Origin: Thereva unica
Taxonomy: Eukaryota; Arthropoda; Insecta; Diptera; Therevidae
NCBI GenBank assembly: GCA_949987705.1
Contig: OX465282.1
Location: 81,580,070-81,644,069, forward strand
Direction: 5' to 3'
DNA: 64,000 nt
The translations under genes and the position numbers were made by a program. The notes beneath the pieces were generated by a model. It saw nothing but the letters and a program-made list of their open reading frames with translations. It made no database searches and had not been told where the DNA came from. The number at the start of each line of letters is the position of its first letter. Positions within the stretch are counted from its first letter, which is position 1. Positions 10,811 to 20,497 of the stretch are shown one piece after another.

Positions 10811-10848
10811 AATTGGTACGTCATCGGTGGTGGTGGGAATGCAATGTT

Positions 10849-11860
10849 TTATTTGGTTGCTGAAGGTGAGATCTTGACCTTCTTTGAAGAATATATCTGA
10901 GTGAGGGCTTCTAGTGACACAGTTCGTCTATCTTTTTCGGCTTTGTCTTTCCGCTGCATTGTTTGGGCGTTTCTTATTGGAATCTTACTAATCGGTTTAT
11001 GGTGAGTGTAGACCGTAAAATTCCGACCCAATAGGTAGCACCTATAGTTCTTAACGGCCAAGACCGTTGCCAGTAACACTTTCTCGATGGTGGAGTAGTT
11101 GAGTTCTGCCTTGTTTAGCCGCACTGGCTTACTTAAGCAATAAGCTGGTCTTTTTCTACTTCTCCTTCTGAGAGCACTGCTCCAAGTGCTGGCATCCGTT
11201 GTTAAGTTAAACGGCTTGTCGGAATTTGGGTAGATTAACAGAGGCCGGGATACTAGGTTGTATTTTATTCGTCTTCGCACGTGGGTGAAAATTTTACCAC
11301 TTGGTTTGTTAAGGGACGGACTAGCATGGAAAAATCTGGAACGATGTTCCTGTAGTAGTTGACAAGGCCCAAGAACGATTGCACTTGCCTGATAGTCCGT
11401 GGGGCTGGGAAATTCTGGACGCATTCCGTTTTACGAGAGTTTGGCAGGGCTCATTTCTCCGAGCAAACGTGACCCATACACAACTTTTTTTCGGAGAAAC
11501 TGACACTTTTCCGGTTTCAGGTTGAGGTTATTTTTCCTCAAGCGGTCAAATCCTCTCCGAAGTTTATTATTATGCTGCTCAAGGTTTTTACCGTAGTTGA
11601 CGATATCATCCAAGTAGACAAAACATTGGAGTCTTTGAAGGCCTGTGAGGACATAATTCCTGAGCCGTTGGAACGTAGCCGGGGCTCCTTTTAGCGCGAA
11701 CGGCATACGGCATACTTTTGGAAAGTCGACGACGACTCGCCATTTTTTCTCAACATTGGGGCCACTAATAGAATTCACCCATGGACTCTTATTGGGATGG
11801 ACTATGTCGTTGTTCAACATCTCTTCTAGTTGCTCATTTATTGTTTACTAGTTGGGATGC
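10849..11860 (-). pseudogene. D-family RT/RNase H relic
   Basis: Degraded copy of element D's pol. It keeps KKWRVVVDF, MPFALKGAPATFQRL, CFVYLDDIVNYGKN, LKPEKCQFLRK and the RNase H strings KPFNLTTDAS and YRCYLLGRNFTVYTHHKP. Several indels and deletions break the frame, including loss of the block between the RT palm motifs. Nucleotide identity to 52180-53300 is obvious, so it is a decayed relative. Confidence 0.8.
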
Positions 11861-12038
11861 CCGTTACCGAAATTCGGTCACAAAAACAATAAATATATAA
11901 AATTCACGATTTGTTATTTTAAATTCAATTTAAATATTTTTATTTAAAAAAAAATTATTCGCAACATTTCCATTGTCGCTCCAGAGCATCTAAAATTTAC
12001 CAGGATTTTTTTAATAGCATCCATGACGTCTTGCTTGG

Positions 12039-12605
12039 CTATGTGGTAAAATGATAAATGACATTTACAGTGTCATTTGACAAATTACACTCAGAGCTAA
12101 TCATTGCAAAGGCAGCATTATACGAACGAATATTTGCAAAAAAAAATTTAGAACGATTTTTAATACCACTTTCGTTCGAAGTTAATCCTTCAAAAAAATT
12201 ATTGAAAAAGTAATTTTGAGAAAGTGGAGGTAGATTAACTTTGCCTTTATGACAACACAAAGAAAATGCCTCAGTATTACGTAAAGCTACTTCAGTCAGA
12301 AAATGTTTGGCACGACAAAAATGACAACTCATAATAAAAGAACCACACGAAAACGAATCAAAATTAACCGGAATAACATTCAAAGCACATTTAAAAGAAT
12401 CAGTCAAAATTTCTAAAGGTGCAACACCATCAACAAACATTTCATTATGAAATGCATCAACATTCATTTCATTCACACCACTATTCAATTCATTATTTGC
12501 AACATTCATTTCATTAACACTACGTAAATTTCTAACGCGACTTCTAGTATATTCGCGAAGCGATCTAAAATCGACATTCGAGTGTCCCCGTCGTCGTCTT
12601 GGCAT
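12039..12605 (-). pseudogene. Helitron replicase N-terminal fragment
   Basis: 188 aa with the Helitron-like N domain pattern: CHFCRAKHF, LCCHKGKVNLPPL, FFANIRSYNAAFAM. In autonomous Helitrons this region precedes the HUH Rep and helicase domains. The frame ends before either, so this is a 5' piece only. The Arg-rich start MPRRRRGHSN follows a plausible leader. It is not adjacent to recognisable Helitron termini. Confidence 0.75.
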
Positions 12606-13204
12606 TTTGAAAAGAAAACGCGGAAAAAACGTAAGTACTCACCGATAAATTGCACTCAAAATTCGCAGTTAACTGTTTGGAATGACAAAAATACAACTCA
12701 GATTCCGAGAACCATACGAAAACGAATAAAAATTACGCAGAATAACATTCAAAACACACTAAAATGAATTAATTAAAATTTCTAAAGGCATTCGCCAAAA
12801 AACGAACGGCCGCCCCTTACACCATACAACTCAAATACTATACGCAAAAGAGTATAAAAAAATGCACGCACAAAGTGACCGAGTTTTTTTTATGTCAGTT
12901 ATGCCGCCAAAAATCCACACAAACGCTTGTTTTTCTCTGTTTCTCATTCGCTTCACTGAAACGGCATTTGTGTCAATCGTAGGCTACTCAGCTCTACGTT
13001 GATGCTCACAAAAAATTCAAATTTTCTAACGGCTTTTTAAAATCCGAAAAATTAAAATCGCTATAACTTTTTTATTCGTGAATCGATTTCGTTGAAATTC
13101 CTTATTACAAAACTATGCCATAAAAAGAACATTTTCTGAAAATTTAAACGAAATCGGTCCTCGAACAAAAAAGCCTTAGCGTGTACAAACTTTTTGTTTG
13201 CCTA
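12606..13204. other. Non-coding repeat DNA
   Basis: Probable upstream flank of the Helitron ORF, then an AT-rich stretch near 13040-13180 that looks repetitive. No gene seen. Confidence 0.4.
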
Positions 13205-14700
13205 TTAATATATAAGATTTATTTGCCAAACAAGGCACATTTACATTGAAGTAAACAAAATTAAATTAATTATAAAATTATCATGCTAGTCAGGTATAAG
13301 TATGGACTACTATAGTTAGAATATACATACATACAATATTATCTATAATTTACAAAGGAGGCTTAAAAAAATATGAAGGGAATTTAGGGTTTCACCATTA
13401 GTTTTAATTTTGTAGGACAGTTTGTTAGTGGGACGAGTAAAGCATTGATTATGATCATTGAAGCCATGCAACTATGAATGGGCGCGTTCCTTCCGTACTC
13501 GGTGCGATGAAAGTATTTCTTAAGCAGTCTCGTACGCCTTGTGAGTCGAACTTCCTCATTTCATTGAATATGACCCCGTCCGACAAGAACTTCACGTTGA
13601 GGTCGCCGTTCAAGGTAAGGCATGAGATAAACATTTTACTCCTGCATGATAGTGGTAAAAGATCCAAAACTTTGAGCCTGTCCGTATAGTGTAGAAGGCT
13701 GCAATAATCAGGCGGGTTATGTAAACTTCTAAGTGCGAATAGGAGAAATTGTTTTTGAATGGATTCAATCCTGTTCCTACTGGCGTGATATATGGGATCC
13801 CAGATTCCAGGTTTAGGCGGACAAGTGAGCAGAATAGTGTTTTAGTGACCCAGATGTTATCAAATTCCTTCCTGGCTCTGGCAGTAAAATTAACGTAGTG
13901 TAGATTGAAGTTTAACTTGTTGTCTAAGACAACACCCACATTTACGATTTTATCAACATGGTTTAATAACTGGTTGTCAAGATAATATTGCTGCAGCTTT
14001 TTCTCCAGAAGAAGGTTATTGCATCGCATTTACTAATGTTAAGTTGCACCTTATTAGTGTTGCACCAGTCTTGCAATGCATTAAGTTTCGTCTGAGGGAA
14101 TGATATATTGGCGTCGGACTTTATAGCGCTATATATTTTCAGGTCGTCTGCATAAAAGATAAGTGGTATATTTTTTAATTTGTGAGACAGATGAGAAATG
14201 AAGATATTGAATATGAGCGAACCAAGGTGCCTTCGCTAGGGGACATCGGAGGTTACTTCGATTTCTTTGGATAAAAATCCTTTAAATCTGACGACCTGAG
14301 TTCTACTGCTAAGATATGATTTTATCCATTTCAGGGCGGTTATTCCAAATTTGAATAGCTTAGAAATCAAAATATGATGATCCAAATTCGTGTTGACGGC
14401 ATTAATTTGATGGCCGTTATCCTTACTGCATAGAAGTTAAGAGATAAAACTCATAAGATTTGAAGTGGTTGAACGCCCCTTTCTGAAACCGTGTTGTTGC
14501 TTGTTAATGTTAGGATCTTTAAGAGGTGCAATCTTGTCATGTACGAGTTTTTCGAAGTATTGAGGAATCGTGGATAGGATAACAATGCCCCTATATTTAT
14601 CCACTAAATGCTTATCGCATGATTTATGGATCGGTGTTACGTAGGATTTCTTCCAAAACTTAGGAAAACTACCTAGCGATAGTGATTTGTTAAAAATTAG
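13205..14700 (-). pseudogene. 5'-truncated LINE in element B pol
   Basis: Minus-strand LINE with RT motifs FPKFWKKS, QQHGFRKGRSTT, SYLSSRTQVVRF and FYADDLKIY, and the 3' end GCCTTGTTTGGC. The block SDVP-stop replaces the usual SGVPQG, and several frameshifts and stops occur. The 3' end and RT match the LINE at 20495-22116. It abuts element B's RT, whose frame stops at the border, and the rest of B's pol is missing. Confidence 0.8.
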
Positions 14701-15308
14701 ATGAAGGGGAGTCCAGCTACTGCTATTGAAAGCATTCTTTGAAAGCTGTTAGTTGATATCTTTAGTCCAAATGGCAATCGCTTGAAGTGGAAATGACCTT
14801 TTCCTGTGGAAAATGCTGTGATTGGTCTTGACTCCGGGTGTAATTCTATTTGGTGGAAAGAACTCGTCAAATCTAACGTTGAAAAATATTTCGCTCTTCC
14901 TAGGTTATCTAGAATGTTTTCTAGTCTTGTTAAAGGAAATTTATCATCTAACACTTTTTTATTTAATTGTCTGAAATCGACAACCACAGGTACCACAAGT
15001 AATGGTGAATTATATGGACTAACTGATGGTTCTATTATATCCTCCTCTATTAGTTTCTTCACTTGATTATTTATCTCTTCTTTCTGTAATTCTGGCAGTC
15101 TGTAATTTTTTATGTATACAGGTGCTCCATCATGTAATTTAATTTTTTGCCTGTAGAAATTTTTTACTGTGAGCTTATCATCTTTTATATGAAATACATC
15201 TGCATATTCCATGAATAGTTCAATGATTGAATTCTTTGCTGCGGTATCTATGTTATCAACATTAAGTTCCTCTAGTAGCTTATTTTGTCTTTCCCGACTT
15301 CTTTTCAC
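14697..15308 (-). pseudogene. Element B RT, N-terminal half
   Basis: 203 aa. An NTAAKNSIIELF helix precedes the usual Gypsy thumb-to-palm sequence: IIEPSVSPYNSPLLVVPVVVDFRQLN (the Lys-Lys-Trp spacer is deleted), YFSTLDLTSSFHQIEL, FHFKRLPFGL. It ends at AGLPFI just before the expected catalytic YxDD block, where the LINE begins. RT of the Gypsy group copies RNA into DNA. This copy cannot be functional. Confidence 0.85.
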
Positions 15309-15456
15309 TTTTTGCCTGTTATCTATTATGTTATAATTTCTTAATGGTAATAATGGTATCAGCTTTAATGCTCGTATTTATTGTTCCTAAGGTGTATATC
15401 TCATTTTCGGTAATGTCTGTGATTTTACATATTTCATTTGCCTTATAGTTTATGAT

Positions 15457-15630
15457 TCATTCATGATTTATTGCCCCTTGTTTTAATATTGAAATGTCTG
15501 CTCCAGTATCTATTAGAAATGTAATTTTTCTATCTGCATGTTTTATTCTTACTTCTATGTAGTTTCTTAAATTCTGTATATTAAATGAGTAAATTTTTGT
15601 TGTGAGGAAACGTTTTAGTATTCTTCTGCT
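15457..15630 (-). pseudogene. Element B aspartic protease
   Basis: Contains FLIDTGADISILKQG, the retropepsin active-site Asp-Thr-Gly, preceded by a short beta-strand-like stretch. The frame hits a stop soon after, at INHE. The expected C-terminal GRD-like helix is not recognised. It lies between the Asn/Arg-rich gag tail and RT, the normal Gypsy position. Confidence 0.75.
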
Positions 15631-15935
15631 TAGTCCCTCGATTGATAGGCTTCGGGGATGTTCTGTTCGTTTGCCGAGTCTAATACATTTATTCTTCTTG
15701 GTTTATTATAGCTGTTCGTACTTCCAGCCTGGTTATTAAATTTATTACCTTTGTTAAATCTCCTCTCATTATAGTTGAATCTATTTCTATTTGTTATATA
15801 ATTTTCATTACGACTATTTTTGTTTGCGTACCTATAATTCCTATTATTATTTCGTATTTCATTTCCTCTTCCTTGGATCAGCGTTACTCCTAGATTTCAT
15901 GTGTGTATTGTTGCTTCTAAAATGATACATTTGAT
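15630..15935 (-). pseudogene. Element B gag C-terminus, Asn/Arg-rich
   Basis: A low-complexity nucleocapsid-like segment rich in Asn, Arg and Tyr (NERRFNKGNKFNNQAGSTN) ends at SRD-stop. No CCHC knuckle is visible. Basic Asn-rich tails replace zinc knuckles in several errantiviral Gag proteins. A SINE separates it from the rest of gag. Confidence 0.6.
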
Positions 15936-16170
15936 GGCCTCGGTAGTCTAGAGCTAAGGCGCCTGACTGTTATCCCCAGAGCTCCCGGGTTCGAATCCCG
16001 ACGGCGCCACGGACCTTCGCCTTTCCCACCTAACTTTCCTTCATTCTTCTTCCCTCTTTACATTCCTGATTTCCCTGTCATAGCCTTCGCTAGCCCTTCC
16101 CCGCTCCACCAAGCGCATGCCATCGGTTGGTTGATGAGATTCAACTCGTTTCAGGAGGCATAACACTCCA
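15936..16170 (+). mobile_element. tRNA-derived SINE, 3'-truncated copy
   Basis: Starts GGCCTCGGTAGTCTAGAGC (A-box region) and has a B box GGTTCGAATCC, followed by a pyrimidine-rich tRNA-unrelated body. It matches the first ~230 bp of the SINE at 47020-47501 in inverse orientation, then diverges after AACACTCCA. It is inserted in B's gag. Loss of the 3' end suggests a later deletion. Pol III boxes A and B are the internal promoter of such elements. Confidence 0.8.
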
Positions 16171-16646
16171 TGCGTCATTTATTGCCTCTATTTCAGTGGC
16201 TATTTTTATAGCTTTTCCCAGCGTGTCTGGCATTGCTGCAAATACAGCTGTTTTAAATGGTTCACTCAATCCAGCTTGGAAAGCATTCAATGCTGTTTTG
16301 TCATTCAATGCTACAATTACATCCCTGTTAGCTTCACCGCGCTCTGATATTTGTATATTATTGAGTTTAGAGACTAAGGCTGGTCGTCCACTGGAAGCGT
16401 ATTCGAGCGGCTTCGCGCTACGGCCATACATATGAGCGGCTACAAACGGCTCATTTGTATGGCCGAAGCGCGAAGCCGCTCGAATACGCTGCCAGTGGAC
16501 GACCAGCCTAAATCTTCGAATCTTCTTGCAAATCCCTGTACGCTCTGGTCCCCTTGTTTGGTTCTCGCTAGATCATTTTGTAATTTCAATGGATTTACTT
16601 TTATTCTAAAATTATCTTGTATGTTTTCTGAATTCATTAATGGTGC
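16141..16646 (-). pseudogene. Element B gag, central part, split by MITE
   Basis: Capsid-like helical sequence: FRIKVNPLKLQNDLARTKQ, FARRFEDL, then after the MITE SKLNNIQISERGEAN and AFQAGLSEPFKTAVFAA. Removing one TTA copy and the MITE would restore a continuous FEDL-V-SKLN reading. That explains the frame jump. The 3' border is the SINE. Confidence 0.75.
16378..16508. mobile_element. 131-bp palindromic MITE
   Basis: Almost the whole element is an inverted repeat, with GGCTGGTCGTCCACTGG at both ends and a short AT centre. It is flanked by a 3-bp TAA duplication (16375-16377 and 16509-16511). TIR plus TWA-type duplication suggests the PIF/Harbinger group. Non-coding. Confidence 0.85.
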
Positions 16647-17165
16647 TTAGCTTCGTATTAGTCCCAAGTTTGTTACGCACTTTTTCTGTAATTCTTGGAC
16701 TACATTTAGCAGTTTCTGTACTTCTTCTCCATCTTTCAAAGTTTCCGCTATTATTTCTATTGTGTTCACAAAATTATTCAAATTCTTTTCTTCTCCTGAA
16801 AACGTCTGTATTAGCTGTAAAGCTGGGAAAACGTCTAAAGTCGTCATATTGCTGGCTTCAATAATATCAGTTTTTCTTATTAGATTGTCTTCAGCTTCTA
16901 TTTCTGGTTCAGATCCAGATTGTATTTGATTTAGCTGCTCTTCTATTGTTCTATTAATCTTCTCTTGCAAGATTTTAAATTCCGCTGTTTGTTTTGCAAT
17001 ATTATTTGTCACAGATATTTCACTGATTCTTATTCTGAGGTTATCTAGTTCTATCTTCTTTCTTAATAGAGTGTCTGCTTTATGTATTCTATGTGATGCT
17101 TTTCTTAAGTTTGTTTCGATTTGTGTTAATTTTTGCACTATCTCTTCTGCTTCTTTATCGGACAT
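16647..17165 (-). pseudogene. Element B gag, N-terminal part
   Basis: 172 aa. It opens with MSDKEAEEIVQKLTQIE and long charged coiled-coil-like helices (about 1-105), then a capsid-type segment with ALQLIQTFSGEEKNLNNFV. This is the errantiviral Gag architecture. An in-frame TAA at 16647 separates it from the next gag block in the same frame, probably with a deletion of capsid sequence. Gag packages the RNA and forms intracellular particles. Confidence 0.8.
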
Positions 17166-17278
17166 TTTTTCTGGGCATACATAGTTGTCTTACATTTGTT
17201 TCTACTCCCTATACTTCACTTAAATATTTATCATAATTTTCTTTTTTCTCTATATTAATCCTCTCTTTTTTTCATATC

Positions 17279-17389
17279 CTATTTGTTTTTAATGTTTTTA
17301 ATTTCTATCATGCAGTTGATCTTTTTCCATTCTGACTCATGAATGTTATTTATGGCATAGATGAATGTTATTCTTAAATAGAGAGTCAT
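17279..17389 (-). CDS. Tiny ORF in element B leader, 36 aa
   Basis: ATG at 17389, stop TAG at 17279. It begins MTLYLRITFIYAINN, moderately hydrophobic, then has a Lys/Glu-rich tail. It starts 5 nt after the preceding tiny ORF ends. Not recognised. It may be chance in AT-rich DNA, but it belongs to a series. Confidence 0.3.
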   Translation of the reverse strand: MTLYLRITFIYAINNIHESEWKKINCMIEIKNIKNK

Positions 17390-17393
17390 ATTT

Positions 17394-17501
17394 TCAATCG
17401 CTTCTTGTCGTTTTTTTTATGATTTTTACAAATACGGTAACCATTAAATATAACGTTAACATGCTAGCTATTACCATTCCACTTACTGTTATGCCATTCA
17501 T
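17394..17501 (-). CDS. Tiny membrane-type ORF, 34 aa
   Basis: ATG at 17501, stop TGA at 17394. A strong membrane helix (VIASMLTLYLMVTVFV) is followed by KIIKKTTRSD, which would leave a positive tail in the cytosol. Not recognised. It lies between the leader ORF and gag of element B. Confidence 0.4.
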   Translation of the reverse strand: MNGITVSGMVIASMLTLYLMVTVFVKIIKKTTRSD

Positions 17502-17534
17502 TGTGTAGGACGGGATAAAGATTTAATCATTAAT

Positions 17535-17633
17535 TTAAATATTTTTATTGAATTCTATTATTTTATGAACTTCATTTATAAATTTGTTTATCATCAATAT
17601 ACCTAACGCTATGAAAATTATTAATCCTAACAT
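17535..17633 (-). CDS. Tiny membrane-type ORF, 32 aa
   Basis: ATG at 17633, stop TAA at 17535. MLGLIIFIALGILMI forms a membrane helix and the tail is Asn/Lys-rich. Same layout as its neighbours. Not recognised. Confidence 0.35.
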   Translation of the reverse strand: MLGLIIFIALGILMINKFINEVHKIIEFNKNI

Positions 17634-17850
17634 AAATAAAACATATATGTAGGTTTAACTCTGTCATACCCAAAATTTAATTTCTTAATTTTCTCGGTGT
17701 AAGATTTTTGAGCAGAAGATATTTTATTTTCAAAATTTCACATTTAAAAATTTTTTTTTTACCATCTTTGAAGGTATTTTATTGAATAAGCATTAAAAAA
17801 TTAAATGTTGGTAAAAATTATTGATGTACGAGTATTTATTAAATAAATTC

Positions 17851-18021
17851 TTAGGCTACGCTAACTATATTTGATTTATTAAATTGCTTCCTTATTTTTC
17901 TAACTATACAATTATAAATAATGACTACACATAATGCTGCTATGCCTATGTAACTAATTTCTTTAATGTGTTCTGCCGTAATATAATTTACAACGCTCCC
18001 AGATTGCGCATTGTTCACCAT
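17851..18021 (-). CDS. Small membrane-type ORF, 56 aa
   Basis: ATG at 18021, stop TAA at 17851. About 20 polar residues are followed by ISYIGIAALCVVIIYNCIV, a membrane segment, then RKIRKQF, a basic stop-transfer. It overlaps the end of the leader ORF in another frame. It could be an accessory peptide, or the anchor left when an env-like gene lost its middle. Confidence 0.45.
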   Translation of the reverse strand: MVNNAQSGSVVNYITAEHIKEISYIGIAALCVVIIYNCIVRKIRKQFNKSNIVSVA

Positions 18022-18325
18022 CACTTCTTCCTTTTCTCTGTTCTCGCAGTTTTCTTTCGAGGCCTCCTCGTGGTGTTTTTTGTACCGGGTTGGTTGTTAC
18101 TTCTTTCTTGCTAATCTGTGGTTTAGTGGTGTTCCTTCTCCTATATTCCGCGATCGTTACGGATCGGGGTCCAGTTGTCGGGTCCTTCAACCTCTCCTGT
18201 AGATCTCCCAATATATTTTTAGTCCAGCTGGTTTTGAGATAGTCCTCAATGTTCATTGTTTGTTAGGGGTCCAAAGGTCTCAGTTCCTTTGTTATAGATG
18301 CCTGGTCCATAATCAGGATCGCCAT
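17963..18325 (-). pseudogene. Element B leader ORF
   Basis: The ATG uses the last LTR base plus the first two bases of the primer site. The protein begins MAILIMDQASITKEL and holds SWTKNILGDLQERLKDP, then a basic region around EYRRRNTTK. One TAA at 18263 interrupts it where the copy at 43486-43758 has Glu. Conservation of the frame between the two copies argues that it is, or was, translated. Not matched to a known domain. Confidence 0.55.
18306..18324 (-). promoter_or_regulatory. Primer-binding site of element B
   Basis: TGGCGATCCTG follows the LTR end CACTACA directly on the minus strand. The TGG start matches tRNA 3' CCA. The same site borders the LTR at 43758. I cannot name the tRNA with confidence. 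Confidence 0.6.
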
Positions 18326-18345
18326 GTAGTGTTTCTGCTTTGCAG
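18325..18345 (-). repeat. 3' end of element B 5' LTR
   Basis: The last 21 bp of the B LTR, ending CACTACA. Element A separates it from the rest of the LTR at 28546-29074. The last four bases (18342-18345, GCAG) are one copy of A's target duplication. Confidence 0.85.
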
Positions 18346-19260
18346 TGTTGTGAGCCACTACCGTGCTCTTTCGAGAGTAGGGCCTTGTAGCAAAGTAATA
18401 TGTACATATGTTTCTACAATTTATTTGAAAATCCAAAAAAAAAACTTTCACTATTAATATAATGTGTTTCTACAGTTTATTTTAGAATCCAAAAAAAACT
18501 TTCACTATTAATATAATAAGTTTCTACAATTTATTTTTAAATCAAAAACTTCCAAAATTTATTTTAAAATCAAAAACTTTCAAAATTTATTTCAAAATCA
18601 AAAACTTTCAAAATTTATTTTAAAATCAAAAACTTTCAACTGCTAAGTCAACTCTACTTTATAAAAAAAACTGGTTTGACTTCCCGAATATAACCGCGCG
18701 CTTCGACTGGAAAATTACTACTCGCCTTATTAATTTTTAGCTTCATGAATCTTCCCTAGATTCTGACAAAGAGCTAGAGAACAAAATGCAAGATTGCATT
18801 CTTCAAAGGGCTTCTAATGAAATTCCTTTATCTATTTTTCGCGGCGTCCCGTTACATTAAAAATATTTGAAATAGAAGGACAATTTCCGCTGCGACAGAG
18901 ATGCATCTTGCACATCAACGGGTTTCTTAGAACCGACTTTTGTTGCCGCAATTTTTGGTTTCTAATTACATAGAATATGTTTGGAATAAAGGATGGTTTC
19001 CATTACATATAGTAAGTGAATTTTGCACATTAACGGGCTTCTTAGAAACGGCTTTTGCTATCGCGAATTTTGAGTTCCGATTACGCTGAGCATGATGGGA
19101 AATTAAATGTTAATTTTGTTATTATATTAACGGTAGAAGTTGTAATCGGATAACAATTCTGAAAATTATACGAAGCAAAGCGATAATTTCGATTAAAGGT
19201 TATTATATGATTTATGGGAAATAAAATGTATATAGTAATAGTTGTAATCGGATTACAACA
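18346..19260 (-). repeat. Element A 3' LTR
   Basis: 915 bp, starting TGTTGTAATCC and ending CACAACA on the minus strand. It contains a run of near-repeated AAAACTTTCA/AAATTTATTTT units at about 18420-18640. The partner LTR is 856 bp; differences are substitutions and small indels. Confidence 0.92.
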
Positions 19261-19272
19261 TCCCTCCCCCAA
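19261..19272 (-). promoter_or_regulatory. Polypurine tract of element A
   Basis: A GGGGGAGGGA purine run directly upstream of the 3' LTR on the minus strand. It is the expected plus-strand DNA primer. Confidence 0.85.
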
Positions 19273-20268
19273 TGGGAAAAGAAAGTTTTACTCTTTGAAG
19301 AAGAGAAAGACTTCGTTTTACGAGTAAGCGATTCTTATGAATTTGTGTGGGAATGCTAGATGTAATAAAAACTGATTTTTTCCAGTTTTAAGTAGATTAA
19401 CATATTATGTTTAGACCTAGGTATTTACTTTACCTGAAGTGAAATATATTAGTTATGTCTAGTTATAGGAACTTATATCTAATTATTATGAGTTTAGTAA
19501 AGATTTATATTTTGCAAGAATATCCATAGGTACGATTGCGTACAATTTTTTATTTTTTTTAAATAAGGGATACATAAGTAGTCTCTATATGACTCTTACT
19601 GTTATTAATTATCCAATTTACTATTTTCAAATGAAAATTTTAAATATTTTTATGCATCTAAAAAAGTTTTGTTTAAATTATTACATATTTTGAATAATAA
19701 AAATTGCAAAGAGCAAAGCATATTTTAATAAGTGATTAATAAGTGGTTAATATTATTTTTGTTTCTTTTGTTTAAATGATATATATTTTTATATTGTTCC
19801 TATATTATTTATTTCTTATCTTTCTTATTTTTATTCTTTTCTTATATTTTAGTTTATATTTTAAATGATATCTCAGAAAATATTTTAACAATTGTGCAAA
19901 GAGATACTAATATTTTTATCGGTCATATTTAAAACAAAGCTTAAAATGTAGTATTTTTGATTATATTAGTTTTGATTATTTCAAAGAAATTATTTTTAAC
20001 GAGACACTACTTTTATTTATTTTTATAAGGATCGGATAAAGATTTTACATTTGTTTACAGAAAGATGTTTATAATGTTATTTTCAAGGTTTGCGCATTTC
20101 TATGTCTTTTGACTTATTTTTAGAGGTGTTTTCAATTGTTTTCGAAAAAAAAAATCCGATTGCTCTTGGAGTTTTGGTTCTTGTTATTAACAGTCAGTGT
20201 CGTCTTGACACTTGTAGGAGTTAGTACAAATGTTTTTCTTCTTAGTTTTTTTTTCCATTCATCCACCA
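19273..20268. other. Element A 3' non-coding region
   Basis: About 1 kb of AT-rich DNA between the integrase stop and the polypurine tract, the position where errantiviruses carry env. All frames are closed by many stops. I see no env motif. Confidence 0.6.
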
Positions 20269-20497
20269 CTAGGTTTTAAATAGTTTTATATCGTTGTTGT
20301 GAATTCTTTTATTTTCATTTCCAATTTTTAAAGTGGAGTTTTCTGGAGAGTTAATGGAGATGATTTCGTAAGGGCCTGACCATGATGGTGCGAATTTATT
20401 TTCTTTATTTCTGTTTTTTAACAACACTTTATCGCCTGGGCTGAATAATTTTTCCTTGGCCGTTTTTTCATAATAAGTTTTTGATTGCTCCTTGTTT
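20269..20497 (-). pseudogene. Element A integrase C-terminal domain
   Basis: EQSKTYYEKTAKEKLFSPGD, VLLKNRNKENKFAPSW and GPYEIISIN form the chromodomain-free beta-barrel typical of Gypsy integrases, ending LFKT-stop. It is the continuation of the integrase at 22117-22947, cut by a LINE at the codons for MIN/KEQ. Confidence 0.85.

Noticed and set aside
14806..15066. 86-aa plus-strand ORF
   Set aside because: Antisense shadow of element B RT.
15936..16010. Possible functional tRNA gene with A and B boxes
   Set aside because: The cloverleaf does not close well, and the same head with a long tail occurs at 47.4 kb, so it is a SINE head.
19273..20268. env gene of element A
   Set aside because: All six frames are closed; no cleavage site, fusion peptide or anchor.
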